From assembly GCF_000981765.1 (NCBI RefSeq), contig NZ_CP010975.1, forward strand, positions 2,294,001-2,358,000: DNA of 64,000 bases, read 5' to 3'. A program made the translations under genes and the position numbers. Positions 25,905 to 34,937 of the stretch are shown piece after piece. Under the pieces are notes generated by a model. The model was not told where the DNA came from. It did no database searches and worked only from the letters and a program-made list of their open reading frames with translations. Every line of letters starts with the position of its first letter. Position 1 is the first letter of the stretch. This DNA comes from Kangiella geojedonensis (GTDB taxonomy: Bacteria > Pseudomonadota > Gammaproteobacteria > Enterobacterales > Kangiellaceae).

Positions 25905-28556
25905 GTGCAGCAAGAAACAACCCAAAAACGCTCTTGGCTTAAGATATCGATAAAAACACTGCTGTGGACAAGCGTCGTTCTAGCACTCGCGTTCGGTGTG
26001 GCTTATTGGACGGCTCCGTCTTGGGTTCCAGCACAGGCCCAGAAATTTTTACCTGCAACCATTAAGTTAGACGATCTTGATTTTAAACGCCCCGGCCTCA
26101 CCTCAACTCATATAGATCGCTTATCGCTTACCGTCGGCACCGAACCACAATACACACTGATCTTTCATGATGTCGACTTGGGTTATTCCTTGTGGCAAAG
26201 AAAGCTCACTTCAATATCTGCACAAAAAGCGCTGGTAAAATGGCCAGAAACTACGCCAAAACCCAACAAAAAAGAAGCATTACAGCAGATTCCGTTACCT
26301 CAACTGCCTGTATCGACAATAACCATTGAAGAATTAACGGTTGAAGGGTTAACGCTACAAGATATCATCGCTAAAAATATACAACTCAGCGATCGGGACA
26401 AAACCCTCAGCATTAACACTCAAGTCGCTTTTCTTGATAAGACCTTTGCTATAACCGCTCAAGCCAATCGCCACAAGCAACAATTATCTACTATCAAGGC
26501 AACTATTCAGCAGGCTGAAAACAGTCTCATAGTTGAAGCCACACCATACAACAGTAACCATTGGCAGCTTGTAACCAATGGGACGGTAGGCTTAGAGGAT
26601 CTTTATCCAGAATCTGGGATTGAGCCAGTCAAATTTTCTTTAGGTGGCACTGTAACTGTTGCCGAAGCGTTCGAACTCACACTAGAACCTGAAAGCCACG
26701 TCACCACACAAATCAACGCCAAACAACTGGGACTATTACCTGCACTACAAGACTTTTTGCAGCAAAACCACATCAGCTCCAATATCGAGAGCTTTGAACC
26801 AACATATGACCTTTCGATTTCACCGAGCGACACGACACATATCATGTATCGAAGCGACAATAATCACGTAACAGTCCCTAATGGTCAGCTCAACGTTAAA
26901 GCAACAAACCCTGCCATTAAGACAGAGGCAACAATCTCTGCGCTCAACCTGAGCCTTGATCAACCTCTTTCAGCTAATATGCAACAGCTGCTAGCTTTAG
27001 TGACCCTTGATGTTGATAGCTTATCAGCAAAACTTAACTCCCCTGAACATCAAGCGTCCAGCAACAATATCAAGCTGACGGCTCAAGCGAGCCTAGCTCT
27101 AGCGAACTCAGCATTAACCATCAAGAGTACCAAAGCACAGTTGAAACTATCTCCAGTGAGTTACCAGGGCAATAACTCCACAGCTTCAATCACGAAAAAC
27201 AGTTGGGACATAGTGGGCGATTCTTTTATTAGCTTCAAACAGGGCGTCCATCCAACCCATAAATGGAAACTCAGTGCTAACGAAACGTTCAATAGCACCC
27301 TTAGCCTCGAAAAAGAGCAATTTTCCGCTAACGACATCACCGCCCAGTTTAATTTCATTCAGAACGACCAAACACCTAATGGAGTGTTGTCTGGAAATTA
27401 CCAAGCTTCAAAGGCCTCTTTATCCCAGCAGCCCTTGCACTTAAACACACTCAAGGGAACACTCCAGTTTGCCCTAAAGAAAACACCCAAGGGCAAACTT
27501 ACCTTTGCAAATGCTCGCTATAATAATCAGCAAATTGGTGTCTCTAATATCTCCGGAGAACTAGACTGGCATAAAAACACTCGTTATTTCGTTGCCCAAG
27601 GTCACCTTCAGCACCAAAACTCAAAGGTACCATTCACCTATGAATTTAATTTAGAAACTTCACGACACAACTTAAAAGTTAAGCAGTCGTCCCTACCAGT
27701 ATCAACCATCACTGGTTGGGTGAATATTCTAAAGAATTACCCTCAATTAAGCTTTAACTCTGGGCAACTAGAGATTGACTCACTTGATGGCGACCCAATA
27801 GGGCTATTGTTTGATGGCAAACTAAAACTCGATAATTTCAACCTCAATTATGATGAGTTCTATGTTAGGAACTGGACCATCGAAGACTCTCTAACACCCA
27901 GCTCTAAACTTGGTGGCACCCTTAAGAGTCACATTGAAAGCATTGAACTGGCAACCGACATTGCGATTACCAACGTGTCGTTTTTAATGCCACACACCAT
28001 CAATAGTCTGGTCATTACTAACCTCAAAGGCAACCTTCTTAAAGGAAGTCTTGAAATACCCCAGTTAACGGTTAATGAATCAGGTATTCCGCCTTTTACG
28101 GCTTATTTGAAAGCCGTTGATATCAATGCATTATTAAGTGCACTGAATAGTGAAAAACTGACACTGACCGGACGCTTTGACTTTACCTTACCTCTGACTA
28201 TCAGCAAAAAAGGCCAACAAATTACTCATGGAACCTTTAAAGCTTTAACAGAAGGCGTTATTAAACTGAAGTCAGACAAAGGCAAAGAGGCCAATATTGC
28301 ATTCCAAGCCTTAGAGAATTTCCATTACCAAGAGTTCTCAGGCAGTATCAATTACGATGCCAAGGGAGACTACACCATTGAACTTAATGTTCTAGGGTCA
28401 AACCCTAATTTATACAATGGCTTTCCGATCAAACTCGATTTAACGTTACGAGGCCATTTACCAGAGATGCTCTATTCAATGATCATCAGTGGCGATATGA
28501 TGAAGCCTATTCTAGATGACTTGGAACAAAGAAAAGTTCTCAACATTCAGCAATAA
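25905..28556 (+). CDS. ydbH: YdbH family AsmA-like envelope protein
   Basis: 883 residues with a GTG start (AAGGAC upstream). One N-terminal transmembrane helix (about 16-33) anchors a long periplasmic beta-rich region ending in the YdbH C-terminal domain (about 640-880; TNVSFLMPHTINSLVITNLKGN, GSINYDAKGDYTIELNVLGSNPNLYNGFPIKLDL). In E. coli, YdbH belongs with TamB and YhdP to the AsmA-like proteins that carry phospholipids between the membranes, and forms a bridge with the outer-membrane lipoprotein YnbE; YdbL modulates it. All three genes occur here in the same order. The N-terminal two thirds are poorly conserved. Confidence 0.9.
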   Translation: MQQETTQKRSWLKISIKTLLWTSVVLALAFGVAYWTAPSWVPAQAQKFLPATIKLDDLDFKRPGLTSTHIDRLSLTVGTEPQYTLIFHDVDLGYSLWQRKLTSISAQKALVKWPETTPKPNKKEALQQIPLPQLPVSTITIEELTVEGLTLQDIIAKNIQLSDRDKTLSINTQVAFLDKTFAITAQANRHKQQLSTIKATIQQAENSLIVEATPYNSNHWQLVTNGTVGLEDLYPESGIEPVKFSLGGTVTVAEAFELTLEPESHVTTQINAKQLGLLPALQDFLQQNHISSNIESFEPTYDLSISPSDTTHIMYRSDNNHVTVPNGQLNVKATNPAIKTEATISALNLSLDQPLSANMQQLLALVTLDVDSLSAKLNSPEHQASSNNIKLTAQASLALANSALTIKSTKAQLKLSPVSYQGNNSTASITKNSWDIVGDSFISFKQGVHPTHKWKLSANETFNSTLSLEKEQFSANDITAQFNFIQNDQTPNGVLSGNYQASKASLSQQPLHLNTLKGTLQFALKKTPKGKLTFANARYNNQQIGVSNISGELDWHKNTRYFVAQGHLQHQNSKVPFTYEFNLETSRHNLKVKQSSLPVSTITGWVNILKNYPQLSFNSGQLEIDSLDGDPIGLLFDGKLKLDNFNLNYDEFYVRNWTIEDSLTPSSKLGGTLKSHIESIELATDIAITNVSFLMPHTINSLVITNLKGNLLKGSLEIPQLTVNESGIPPFTAYLKAVDINALLSALNSEKLTLTGRFDFTLPLTISKKGQQITHGTFKALTEGVIKLKSDKGKEANIAFQALENFHYQEFSGSINYDAKGDYTIELNVLGSNPNLYNGFPIKLDLTLRGHLPEMLYSMIISGDMMKPILDDLEQRKVLNIQQ

Positions 28557-28623
28557 TTCATGTTATTGTTTTACACTATGAACTATGGCGTATAGCACTC
28601 TTTTATTGATAAAGGAATTGGTT

Positions 28624-28818
28624 ATGAGCAGGAAAAAAAGTATTGCTTTCAGTGCATTCTGCGCTGCGGTATTTGCAGTCAGCGGTTGCACAGTAAAACT
28701 AGAAGCTCCAGACAAACCCATTCATATTATTGGTGACTTCACCATTAAGCATGAAGTAGTGGTTAAAGTTGAAAAAGCATTAGACCAAGTATTAACTGAG
28801 GAATCTGGTTTATTTTAG
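28624..28818 (+). CDS. ynbE: YnbE-like outer-membrane lipoprotein
   Basis: 64 residues from the ATG at 28624 (AAAGGAATT upstream). Signal peptide with lipobox VSGC puts the lipid cysteine at about residue 20; the mature part KLEAPDKPIHI is the YnbE signature. The E. coli homologue multimerises by beta-strand stacking and meets the C terminus of YdbH. It lies 67 bases after ydbH. Confidence 0.9.
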   Translation: MSRKKSIAFSAFCAAVFAVSGCTVKLEAPDKPIHIIGDFTIKHEVVVKVEKALDQVLTEESGLF

Positions 28819-28905
28819 GCCAGAGTAATCGTAACTATTAACAAGGATCATTGATTTAACTACCTATCATAGGTCATAAATCAGGTGAATAATTAGGAGA
28901 GTAAC

Positions 28906-29241
28906 ATGAACACTCTAACTAAATTGATACTTATCACTACCGCGAGTCTTTTACTGGCAGCGCAAGCGTTTGCAGCTAACCTTGGTCAGTTGAAAGATCA
29001 AGGAGTCGTAGGCGAATTGTCTAACGGCTATGTTGGTATTGTCACCCCAGCTAAGGCAACGCCAGATATGAAGGCATTAGTCGAAGAGGTGAATGACAAA
29101 CGTCGTCAAATTTACGCGAATCAAGCCAAGCAAAATAACAAGTCATTAGCAGAAATCGAGGCCATTGCTGCCAGACGCAATATTGATCGGACTCAATCAG
29201 GTCATTACATTAAAATCGGTGGCGCTTGGCAGAAAAAATAG
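28906..29241 (+). CDS. ydbL: YdbL family periplasmic protein (DUF1318)
   Basis: 111 residues: signal peptide with cleavage after AFA (about 23), then the DUF1318 core (LGQLKDQGVVGELSNGYVGIV ... EEVNDKRRQIYANQAKQNNKSLAEIEAIAARR). YdbL is described as a periplasmic helper that limits unwanted YnbE multimerisation; that role is carried over by homology. Good ribosome site (AGGAG). Third gene of the ydbH operon. Confidence 0.92.
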   Translation: MNTLTKLILITTASLLLAAQAFAANLGQLKDQGVVGELSNGYVGIVTPAKATPDMKALVEEVNDKRRQIYANQAKQNNKSLAEIEAIAARRNIDRTQSGHYIKIGGAWQKK

Positions 29242-29264
29242 CCGCCAAGCAAACCTCTAACCAA

Positions 29265-29861
29265 TTATTTTGGAGCCGTCTGACTCACACTCGGGCGGCT
29301 TTGTTGTTCATCAAACCACATGTTCAACTTGGTGAATCCCTCCAAGTTCGTATACTCAGGGTGTCTAAACTTTAGATAACTGACTAAAGCCACAGTATTG
29401 ATCGACAGTATTTCAAATTGCTTAGGAAAGCTGGCCAAGTGTTTTTGTAAATAAGCAAGCCCCCTATCTAACGCACTATAGAAGCGCTCCTGCCAAAACT
29501 CTGACTGCCCTTCGCCACGCATTTTATCTTGCTGTAAGGCAACCGCAGTATCCAACAAACCTCGCGTTAAAGAATACAATGTTTTTAACTGCCACGAGTT
29601 ATTAACATCTGCAAAAAGCGGTTTGTCGATGGTTGCGTAATCATCCAAATATTCACCCATGATCTGGCTGTCAAAAATCGCCATGCCATTATCATCAATT
29701 AGGCAAGGAACCTTACACAATGGGTTTGCATCAATGAGCTCTTTTGGATTATCAAAGGGATGATACGCGACCTCCTGAACCTTTGAACCGAGCCCTAACT
29801 CTCGCACCACCATTCTCGCTGTTCGCGCATAAGGCGATGCATCAGAATAAATCAATTTCAT
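29265..29861 (-). CDS. glutathione S-transferase family protein
   Basis: 198 residues. Thioredoxin-like N-terminal domain (about 1-78) with YSDASPYARTARMVVRELGL, the cis-Pro segment NPLCKVPCLIDDNG and the glutathione-binding FDSQIMGEYLDDY. The helical C-terminal domain follows. The first-helix Ser/Tyr position is compatible with an active GST, but the substrate is unknown. It lies 27 bases after the AAA ATPase gene in the same direction and is probably co-transcribed. Confidence 0.9.
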   Translation of the reverse strand: MKLIYSDASPYARTARMVVRELGLGSKVQEVAYHPFDNPKELIDANPLCKVPCLIDDNGMAIFDSQIMGEYLDDYATIDKPLFADVNNSWQLKTLYSLTRGLLDTAVALQQDKMRGEGQSEFWQERFYSALDRGLAYLQKHLASFPKQFEILSINTVALVSYLKFRHPEYTNLEGFTKLNMWFDEQQSRPSVSQTAPK

Positions 29862-29888
29862 ATTCGCTCCTATTGTTTTTTGTGCGAA

Positions 29889-31403
29889 TTAATTAGCTTT
29901 AACCGCCCGTTCGTCAGCCCATGCCCTTAAAGCTGATATTTTTTCCGCCATCACCACGGACAACGGCTTGGTTTGAGCAATTTCATCTAAAATCATGTCC
30001 GTTGTCAGCGAGCAGCCTTGATAATGAGCTGCGTATATACTTGCCACGATCGCTTGCTCAATTTCAGCGCCGCTGAACCCTTCAGTTTTATCTGAAAGCA
30101 ACACCAAGTCGAAGTTCACCCCCGACAGATTACGCTTTTCTAAGTGAATTCTAAAAATCTCCTGCCTAGCCATTGAGTCAGGCAGATCGACAAAGAATAA
30201 TTCATCAAAACGCCCCTTACGAATCAACTCCGGCGGTAACGCGCTGATATCGTTCGCGGTTGCCACAAAGAAAACGGGAGAATCATTTTCCTGCATAAAG
30301 GTTAGTAAAGTCCCCAGCATCCGCTTAGAAGTACCACCATCGCTATCCGACGTGCTTAATCCTTTCTCGATTTCATCCAGCCACAAAACGCATGGCGACA
30401 TAGTTTGCGACAAGCTCAATGCTTCTCGTAAATTCTTCTCACTCTCGCCATGCCATTTGTTATAAAGGGCTCCAAAATCCAAACGAAGCAATGGTATTTC
30501 CCACATGCCTGCTACAGCTTTAGCTGCCAGCGACTTACCGCTGCCCTGCACTCCCATCAGTAAAATCCCTTTCGGGATATCCAGTCCGATTTTTTCTAAC
30601 TTTCCATCCCCACCGCTAAGGAATACTTTTTGTCGTAACTGGAGCCATTTTTTTAGGTTCACCATCCCACCCACTTCCGCAAAGTGGGCGGTTTCGTATT
30701 CATAATGAACCGCTCCGTCTAAATCCAGAAGCTTATAACGCGCTTGGTTAACTTCTTCGACCTCAGCTTCTGAAATAACACCGTCATCATATATGAGGTT
30801 ACGCACCATTTGCTCAGCATCGGCCCACGTTAGTCCGCCTAAATTTTTAACCAATCTTGCTAACAGCTTCTTATCGGTTCGAACACGCTTATCAGGGTTT
30901 CTCACACCCCAGCGCGCAGCCTCTTTCCGAATTATCCCTTCAATTTCCTCTGCATCAGGTAGCTTTAAGCTGAACGAACGAGATAAGCGTTTAAGCTCGT
31001 CAGGCAGTGATAGCTTATAACTAATCAAAATGATAGTTTGCTTCGCTTTAGGGTAATTAAGGGCAATATCACGTAATAAACGCGTATTCTGTGGATGCTC
31101 TGCGTTAATAAAGGGATGCATATCAAACAAAACATACAGACCTTCCCGCTCCATACGTTTAATGTGCGATAAGCAGTCCTCAGCGGCTTGTGTATCTTTC
31201 AGCGGTGCAAAATGATCGCCCTTAACTTCCAAACGTCTCAGACCTTCGGTTAAGTGCCAACCAAACACCGGCTTGTTCATATTGAAGGCTACCTGATTGA
31301 TCAGTTGCATCGCTCGATTCTCTTCGTGTGTCTCAATCACCAATATAGGATTTTTTGACCGGATTAAGATATGAAGATCATTTTGCTCTGTGATACTTGC
31401 CAT
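29889..31403 (-). CDS. Ycf46-like AAA ATPase
   Basis: 504 residues. The N-terminal half (about 1-230) is a degenerate AAA module specific to Ycf46 proteins (LHILIRSKNPILVIETHEENRA). The second half is an active AAA domain: Walker A GVQGSGKSLAAKA, Walker B CVLWLDEIEKG, sensor-1 FFVATANDISALPPELIRKGRFDE with the two arginine fingers and sensor-2 GFSGAEIEQA. The family is found in plastids, cyanobacteria and bacteria; a link to carbon-dioxide uptake was reported in cyanobacteria. Its job here is unknown. Divergent from coq7. Confidence 0.92.
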   Translation of the reverse strand: MASITEQNDLHILIRSKNPILVIETHEENRAMQLINQVAFNMNKPVFGWHLTEGLRRLEVKGDHFAPLKDTQAAEDCLSHIKRMEREGLYVLFDMHPFINAEHPQNTRLLRDIALNYPKAKQTIILISYKLSLPDELKRLSRSFSLKLPDAEEIEGIIRKEAARWGVRNPDKRVRTDKKLLARLVKNLGGLTWADAEQMVRNLIYDDGVISEAEVEEVNQARYKLLDLDGAVHYEYETAHFAEVGGMVNLKKWLQLRQKVFLSGGDGKLEKIGLDIPKGILLMGVQGSGKSLAAKAVAGMWEIPLLRLDFGALYNKWHGESEKNLREALSLSQTMSPCVLWLDEIEKGLSTSDSDGGTSKRMLGTLLTFMQENDSPVFFVATANDISALPPELIRKGRFDELFFVDLPDSMARQEIFRIHLEKRNLSGVNFDLVLLSDKTEGFSGAEIEQAIVASIYAAHYQGCSLTTDMILDEIAQTKPLSVVMAEKISALRAWADERAVKAN

Positions 31404-31486
31404 GAATTAACTTACCCCATCATTTCTATTTCTTCTCATTTAGCGCTAAAATGATTCCATAACACGGGTTCAAGCACTACTTATTT

Positions 31487-32125
31487 ATGCGCCAATACAG
31501 CTTTTTTGATCGCCTATGTATGGTAGCCGATTCAGCGTTAAAAACAACTCAAGGGATCTATGACGCGGCTCCGCGAACGAGTCCGGCAGAGGATATTGCT
31601 GAGCAGGATTTGACAGCTGATGAACAAAAGCGTGCGGCTAATTTAATGCGCATAAACCATACCGGCGAAGTCTGTGCCCAAGCCCTATATCAAGGCCAGG
31701 CCCTGACCGCCAAACTGCCAAAAACCCGCCAAGAAATGGAACATGCAGCGCAAGAAGAAGTAGACCACCTCGCTTGGTGTAGCGAGCGTTTAGACGAACT
31801 CAATAGTCACGAAAGCTACTTGAATCCACTATGGTATGCAGGTTCTTTCACCATCGGCGCTGTAGCAGGATTAGTCGGCGATAAATGGAGCCTCGGCTTT
31901 GTCGCGGAAACCGAAAACCAAGTCTGTAAGCACCTTGAAAGTCATCTCGACAAACTGCCCGAGCAAGACTACAAAAGCAAAGCGATCTTATCGCAGATGC
32001 ACACCGAAGAACTCAAGCACGCCACCACCGCTATCGATAATGGTGCCGCCGAGCTGCCCACACCGGTCAAACTTGGCATGAAAACCATGTCCAAAGTCAT
32101 GACGAGAACGGTTTATTACATTTAG
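31487..32125 (+). CDS. coq7: 2-polyprenyl-3-methyl-6-methoxy-1,4-benzoquinone monooxygenase
   Basis: Di-iron hydroxylase of ubiquinone synthesis, the alternative to UbiF. 212 residues. Iron ligands can be placed in MRINHTGEVCAQALY, the EEVDHLAW motif, FVAETENQVCKHLESHL and HTEELKHA. It is a peripheral membrane enzyme. Stand-alone gene. Confidence 0.96.
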   Translation: MRQYSFFDRLCMVADSALKTTQGIYDAAPRTSPAEDIAEQDLTADEQKRAANLMRINHTGEVCAQALYQGQALTAKLPKTRQEMEHAAQEEVDHLAWCSERLDELNSHESYLNPLWYAGSFTIGAVAGLVGDKWSLGFVAETENQVCKHLESHLDKLPEQDYKSKAILSQMHTEELKHATTAIDNGAAELPTPVKLGMKTMSKVMTRTVYYI

Positions 32126-32224
32126 TAGAGACTAGTTCTAATAAATATCACTCTATAGTTTCCTAGTAGTCGTTACATACCTTATAATGTGAATGATTAT
32201 TATTTACAGATATGAGGGACATCC

Positions 32225-32599
32225 ATGAATCTATTAAGCAAAAGCCTTTTGGCTTTCATAGTCACGTTAAGCGGTACCGTTTACGCCTCTGAAGTTCGTC
32301 ATTACAAAGGCCAAGACGTCAACACGGTTGATGAAGCCATCGCTGTACTGAAAGAATATAACCCTAAGCTACAGGCGTTATTAGAATCAGGCGAATTAAA
32401 GCCGCAAGACATGGGCAAAATCCACGAAATGACTTACAGCATGGAGAATGCCTTAAAGATATTAGAAGGGTCGCTGAAGATCACTCAGCGCAACCTCGAA
32501 GAGCTACACCTTTCTTCTGAGCGCATGGAAACTGAAAAAGCCAAGATTTACGGCAAACTCTACTTAGACGACGCCGCTTTTTATACCGATAAAAAGTAG
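32225..32599 (+). CDS. small secreted protein (DUF6746-like)
   Basis: 124 residues with a clear signal peptide (cleavage near VYA-SE, about residue 21) and a helical mature part: VRHYKGQDVNTVDEAIAVLK, then IHEMTYSMENALKILEGSL. It resembles a family of small periplasmic proteins labelled DUF6746 as I remember it. GAGGGAC precedes the ATG. No function known; no close operon partner. Confidence 0.75.
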   Translation: MNLLSKSLLAFIVTLSGTVYASEVRHYKGQDVNTVDEAIAVLKEYNPKLQALLESGELKPQDMGKIHEMTYSMENALKILEGSLKITQRNLEELHLSSERMETEKAKIYGKLYLDDAAFYTDKK

Positions 32600-32627
32600 A
32601 ACTCAGGCAAAACTCCCAGCAGAGCTT

Positions 32628-33494
32628 TTATAGCTCTGCCCCACATTTCTTGCAATGCACCGCATCGGCGTCATGGCCTTCGTAGGAACATGATGGGCAG
32701 GCGTTATTAGTAATTTCTTTCTCTTTATGTTCTTTAATCGCTTGGCGGGTGATTTCTGCACTATAAATGCCCGTCGGTACAGCGATTAGGCCATAACCCA
32801 TGATCATGATGCAGGATGCCAGAAACTGGCCCAACGGCGACTGCGGGGAGATATCGCCGTAGCCTACCGTGGTTAAAGTTACGATCGCCCAGTAAATCGA
32901 GGTTGGGATACTGGTGAAACCGTTTTCAGCGCCTTCGATCACATAAATCAATGAGCCAAAAATCACAACGAGCAGTATAACGGTGTATAAAAAGACACTA
33001 ATCTTGGCATGACTGTTACGCAGGGCTTTCATCATCATGCTGGCTTCGCCAATATAGCTGGCGAGTTTAAAGATTCGGAATACGCGTAACACACGTAAAA
33101 TTCGAATGACTAAGAAATACTTGGCGTCGGCCAAGAACAAGGCTAAATAGGTCGGTAATATCGATAAGAGATCAACAATACCGTAAAAGCTTCTGGCGTA
33201 CAGCATGGGCTTGCGCACACAAATTAAGCGCAAAATATACTCGATGGTAAAAAGGACCGTAAAGCTCCACTCAGCCACAAACAAGCTCGTTTGATATTTG
33301 GTGGAAATAGAGTCAACACTATCCAGCATCACTGCAAAAACACTAGCGAAAATACTGATGATCAAGAAAACATCAAAGGTTTTGCCCCAGCCCGTATCAG
33401 CCTCGAAAATAATTTCATGAATTTTTTCGCGCCACGGCGCCAGCGGTTCGCCTTCATCAAAGTTATATCTTTTGTGGATTGTCTGTCGACTCAT
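32628..33494 (-). CDS. voltage-gated potassium-type ion channel with C-terminal zinc ribbon
   Basis: 288 residues, inner membrane. Six transmembrane segments: S1 about 37-60, S4 rich in arginine (RILRVLRVFRIFKL), pore loop with selectivity filter TLTTVGYGD (potassium type) and S6 (about 222-245). After S6 comes a short charged stretch and four cysteines, CPSC and CKKC (residues ~268-285), forming a probable zinc ribbon in the cytoplasm. It is divergent from metK. Confidence 0.9.
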   Translation of the reverse strand: MSRQTIHKRYNFDEGEPLAPWREKIHEIIFEADTGWGKTFDVFLIISIFASVFAVMLDSVDSISTKYQTSLFVAEWSFTVLFTIEYILRLICVRKPMLYARSFYGIVDLLSILPTYLALFLADAKYFLVIRILRVLRVFRIFKLASYIGEASMMMKALRNSHAKISVFLYTVILLVVIFGSLIYVIEGAENGFTSIPTSIYWAIVTLTTVGYGDISPQSPLGQFLASCIMIMGYGLIAVPTGIYSAEITRQAIKEHKEKEITNNACPSCSYEGHDADAVHCKKCGAEL

Positions 33495-33561
33495 TGATAT
33501 TTTTTGCCCTACTTTTGGAATTATTTCCCAGTAGTGTCATCATAAACCGATACTTGCAATA

Positions 33562-33589
33562 TTCAAACTTTGCCCTAATTATTTATATT
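33562..33589 (+). promoter_or_regulatory. candidate metK promoter
   Basis: TTCAAA (33562-33567), 16 bp, TATATT (33584-33589). If used, transcription starts near 33596, leaving a leader of about 140 bases that includes the direct repeats and the terminator-like hairpin. Other -10 candidates exist. Confidence 0.35.
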
Positions 33590-33605
33590 CATGTGTTTTT
33601 CACGG

Positions 33606-33658
33606 CAAAAGATGTAAAAATAGATGTTTTAGACGTCCAAAAGATGTAAAATTCGATT
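33606..33658. promoter_or_regulatory. two 21-base direct repeats, 32 bp apart, upstream of metK
   Basis: Copies at 33606-33626 and 33638-33658 share the 14-base core CAAAAGATGTAAAA and match at 18 of 21 positions. The 32-bp spacing is about three helical turns. AGATGT also recurs at 33622 and AGACGTCC at 33631. The AGAYGT words resemble MetJ met boxes (AGACGTCT), but they are not in the 8-bp tandem phase MetJ uses. A regulator of SAM synthesis binding here is a reasonable guess. Confidence 0.5.
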
Positions 33659-33667
33659 ACTTTTTGA

Positions 33668-33695
33668 CCGTCATGGATTACCTGACGGCCTTTTT
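33668..33695 (+). terminator. intrinsic terminator or attenuator in the metK leader
   Basis: CCGTCA-T-GG and CC-TGACGG form a stem followed by CCTTTTT, ending 39 bases before the metK start. The nearest upstream gene is divergent, so no plus-strand gene needs a terminator here; attenuation of metK is the obvious alternative. Confidence 0.6.
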
Positions 33696-33734
33696 GTAAG
33701 TGTATCCCACACAAATTAAGGTATTAGTTACGCA

Positions 33735-34895
33735 ATGAGCAATTATTCCGTCTTTACTTCTGAGTCTGTTTCAGAAGGCCATCCAGATAAAATCGCTGAC
33801 CAAATTTCTGATGCTGTGCTTGATGCCATCTTAGAGCAGGACACAAATGCCCGTGTCGCTGTTGAGACTATGGTAAAAACAGGCATGGTTATTGTCGCTG
33901 GTGAAGTCGCGACCACAGCTTGGGTTGATATCGAAGGTATTGCCCGTAAAACCATCGAAGATATCGGCTACACAGGCTCCGATATGGGCTTTGACTTTAG
34001 TTCATGTGCCGTATTAAACGCTATCGGCAAACAAAGCCCTGATATCGCTCAGGGTGTTGACCGTGATGATCCAGACGCACAGGGCGCCGGCGACCAAGGC
34101 TTGATGTTTGGTTACGCCAGTAATGAAACTGACGTTTTAATGCCGGCTCCAATTACTTATTCGCACCGCTTAGTTGAGCGCCAAGCGCAACTGCGCAAAA
34201 ACGGCAGCCTAAAATGGTTACGCCCTGATGCAAAAAGCCAGCTGACGTTCCGTTATGAAGACGACAAGCCTGTGGGCATTGACGCTGTCGTATTATCAAC
34301 GCAGCACACGCCAGACATCACGCAGAAAGACTTACAAGAAGCGGTAATCGAAGAGATCATTAAACCAGTATTACCTGCTGAATGGGTGACTGGCGACACC
34401 AAATACTTCGTCAATCCAACCGGTAAGTTCGAAATCGGCGGCCCAATGGGTGACTGTGGTTTAACTGGCCGCAAAATTATCGTCGATACTTATGGCGGTA
34501 TGGCGCGTCACGGTGGCGGTGCTTTCTCGGGCAAAGACCCGTCGAAAGTAGACCGTAGTGCAGCATACGCTGGCCGTTACGTCGCGAAAAACATTGTTGC
34601 CGCAGGTTTAGCGGAGCGCTGTGAGATTCAAGTGTCTTATGCGATTGGAGTATCTGAACCAACATCCATCAGCGTCAACACATTTGGCACAGGCAAAATT
34701 AGCGAAGACAAGTTAGTTCAGCTCGTTCGTGAGCATTTCGACTTACGTCCACGCGGCCTGATCCAAATGCTGGATTTATTGCACCCTATTTACAAACCAA
34801 CAGCAGCTTACGGTCACTTCGGTCGCACTGAAGATACTTTCACGTGGGAACGCACTGACAAAGCCGAAGCGCTTAAAGCTGCCGCTGGTCTATAG
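33735..34895 (+). CDS. metK: S-adenosylmethionine synthetase
   Basis: Makes SAM from methionine and ATP. 386 residues; signatures [30 protein letters not shown] (loop over the active site), [25 protein letters not shown] and the C-terminal GHFGR. ahcY follows after 42 bases, so synthesis of SAM and removal of SAH are in one unit. Expression is probably set in the leader (33606-33695). Confidence 0.99.
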   Translation: MSNYSVFTSESVSEGHPDKIADQISDAVLDAILEQDTNARVAVETMVKTGMVIVAGEVATTAWVDIEGIARKTIEDIGYTGSDMGFDFSSCAVLNAIGKQSPDIAQGVDRDDPDAQGAGDQGLMFGYASNETDVLMPAPITYSHRLVERQAQLRKNGSLKWLRPDAKSQLTFRYEDDKPVGIDAVVLSTQHTPDITQKDLQEAVIEEIIKPVLPAEWVTGDTKYFVNPTGKFEIGGPMGDCGLTGRKIIVDTYGGMARHGGGAFSGKDPSKVDRSAAYAGRYVAKNIVAAGLAERCEIQVSYAIGVSEPTSISVNTFGTGKISEDKLVQLVREHFDLRPRGLIQMLDLLHPIYKPTAAYGHFGRTEDTFTWERTDKAEALKAAAGL

Positions 34896-34937
34896 ATTTT
34901 CGTTTTTAAATACACGTAACCAATTATTGGGAACAAC

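Noticed and set aside
33622-33649. MetJ operator array upstream of metK
   Set aside because: AGAYGT words are spaced 12, 9 and 11 bases apart, not in the contiguous 8-bp phase MetJ needs. Kept only as an unassigned direct repeat.
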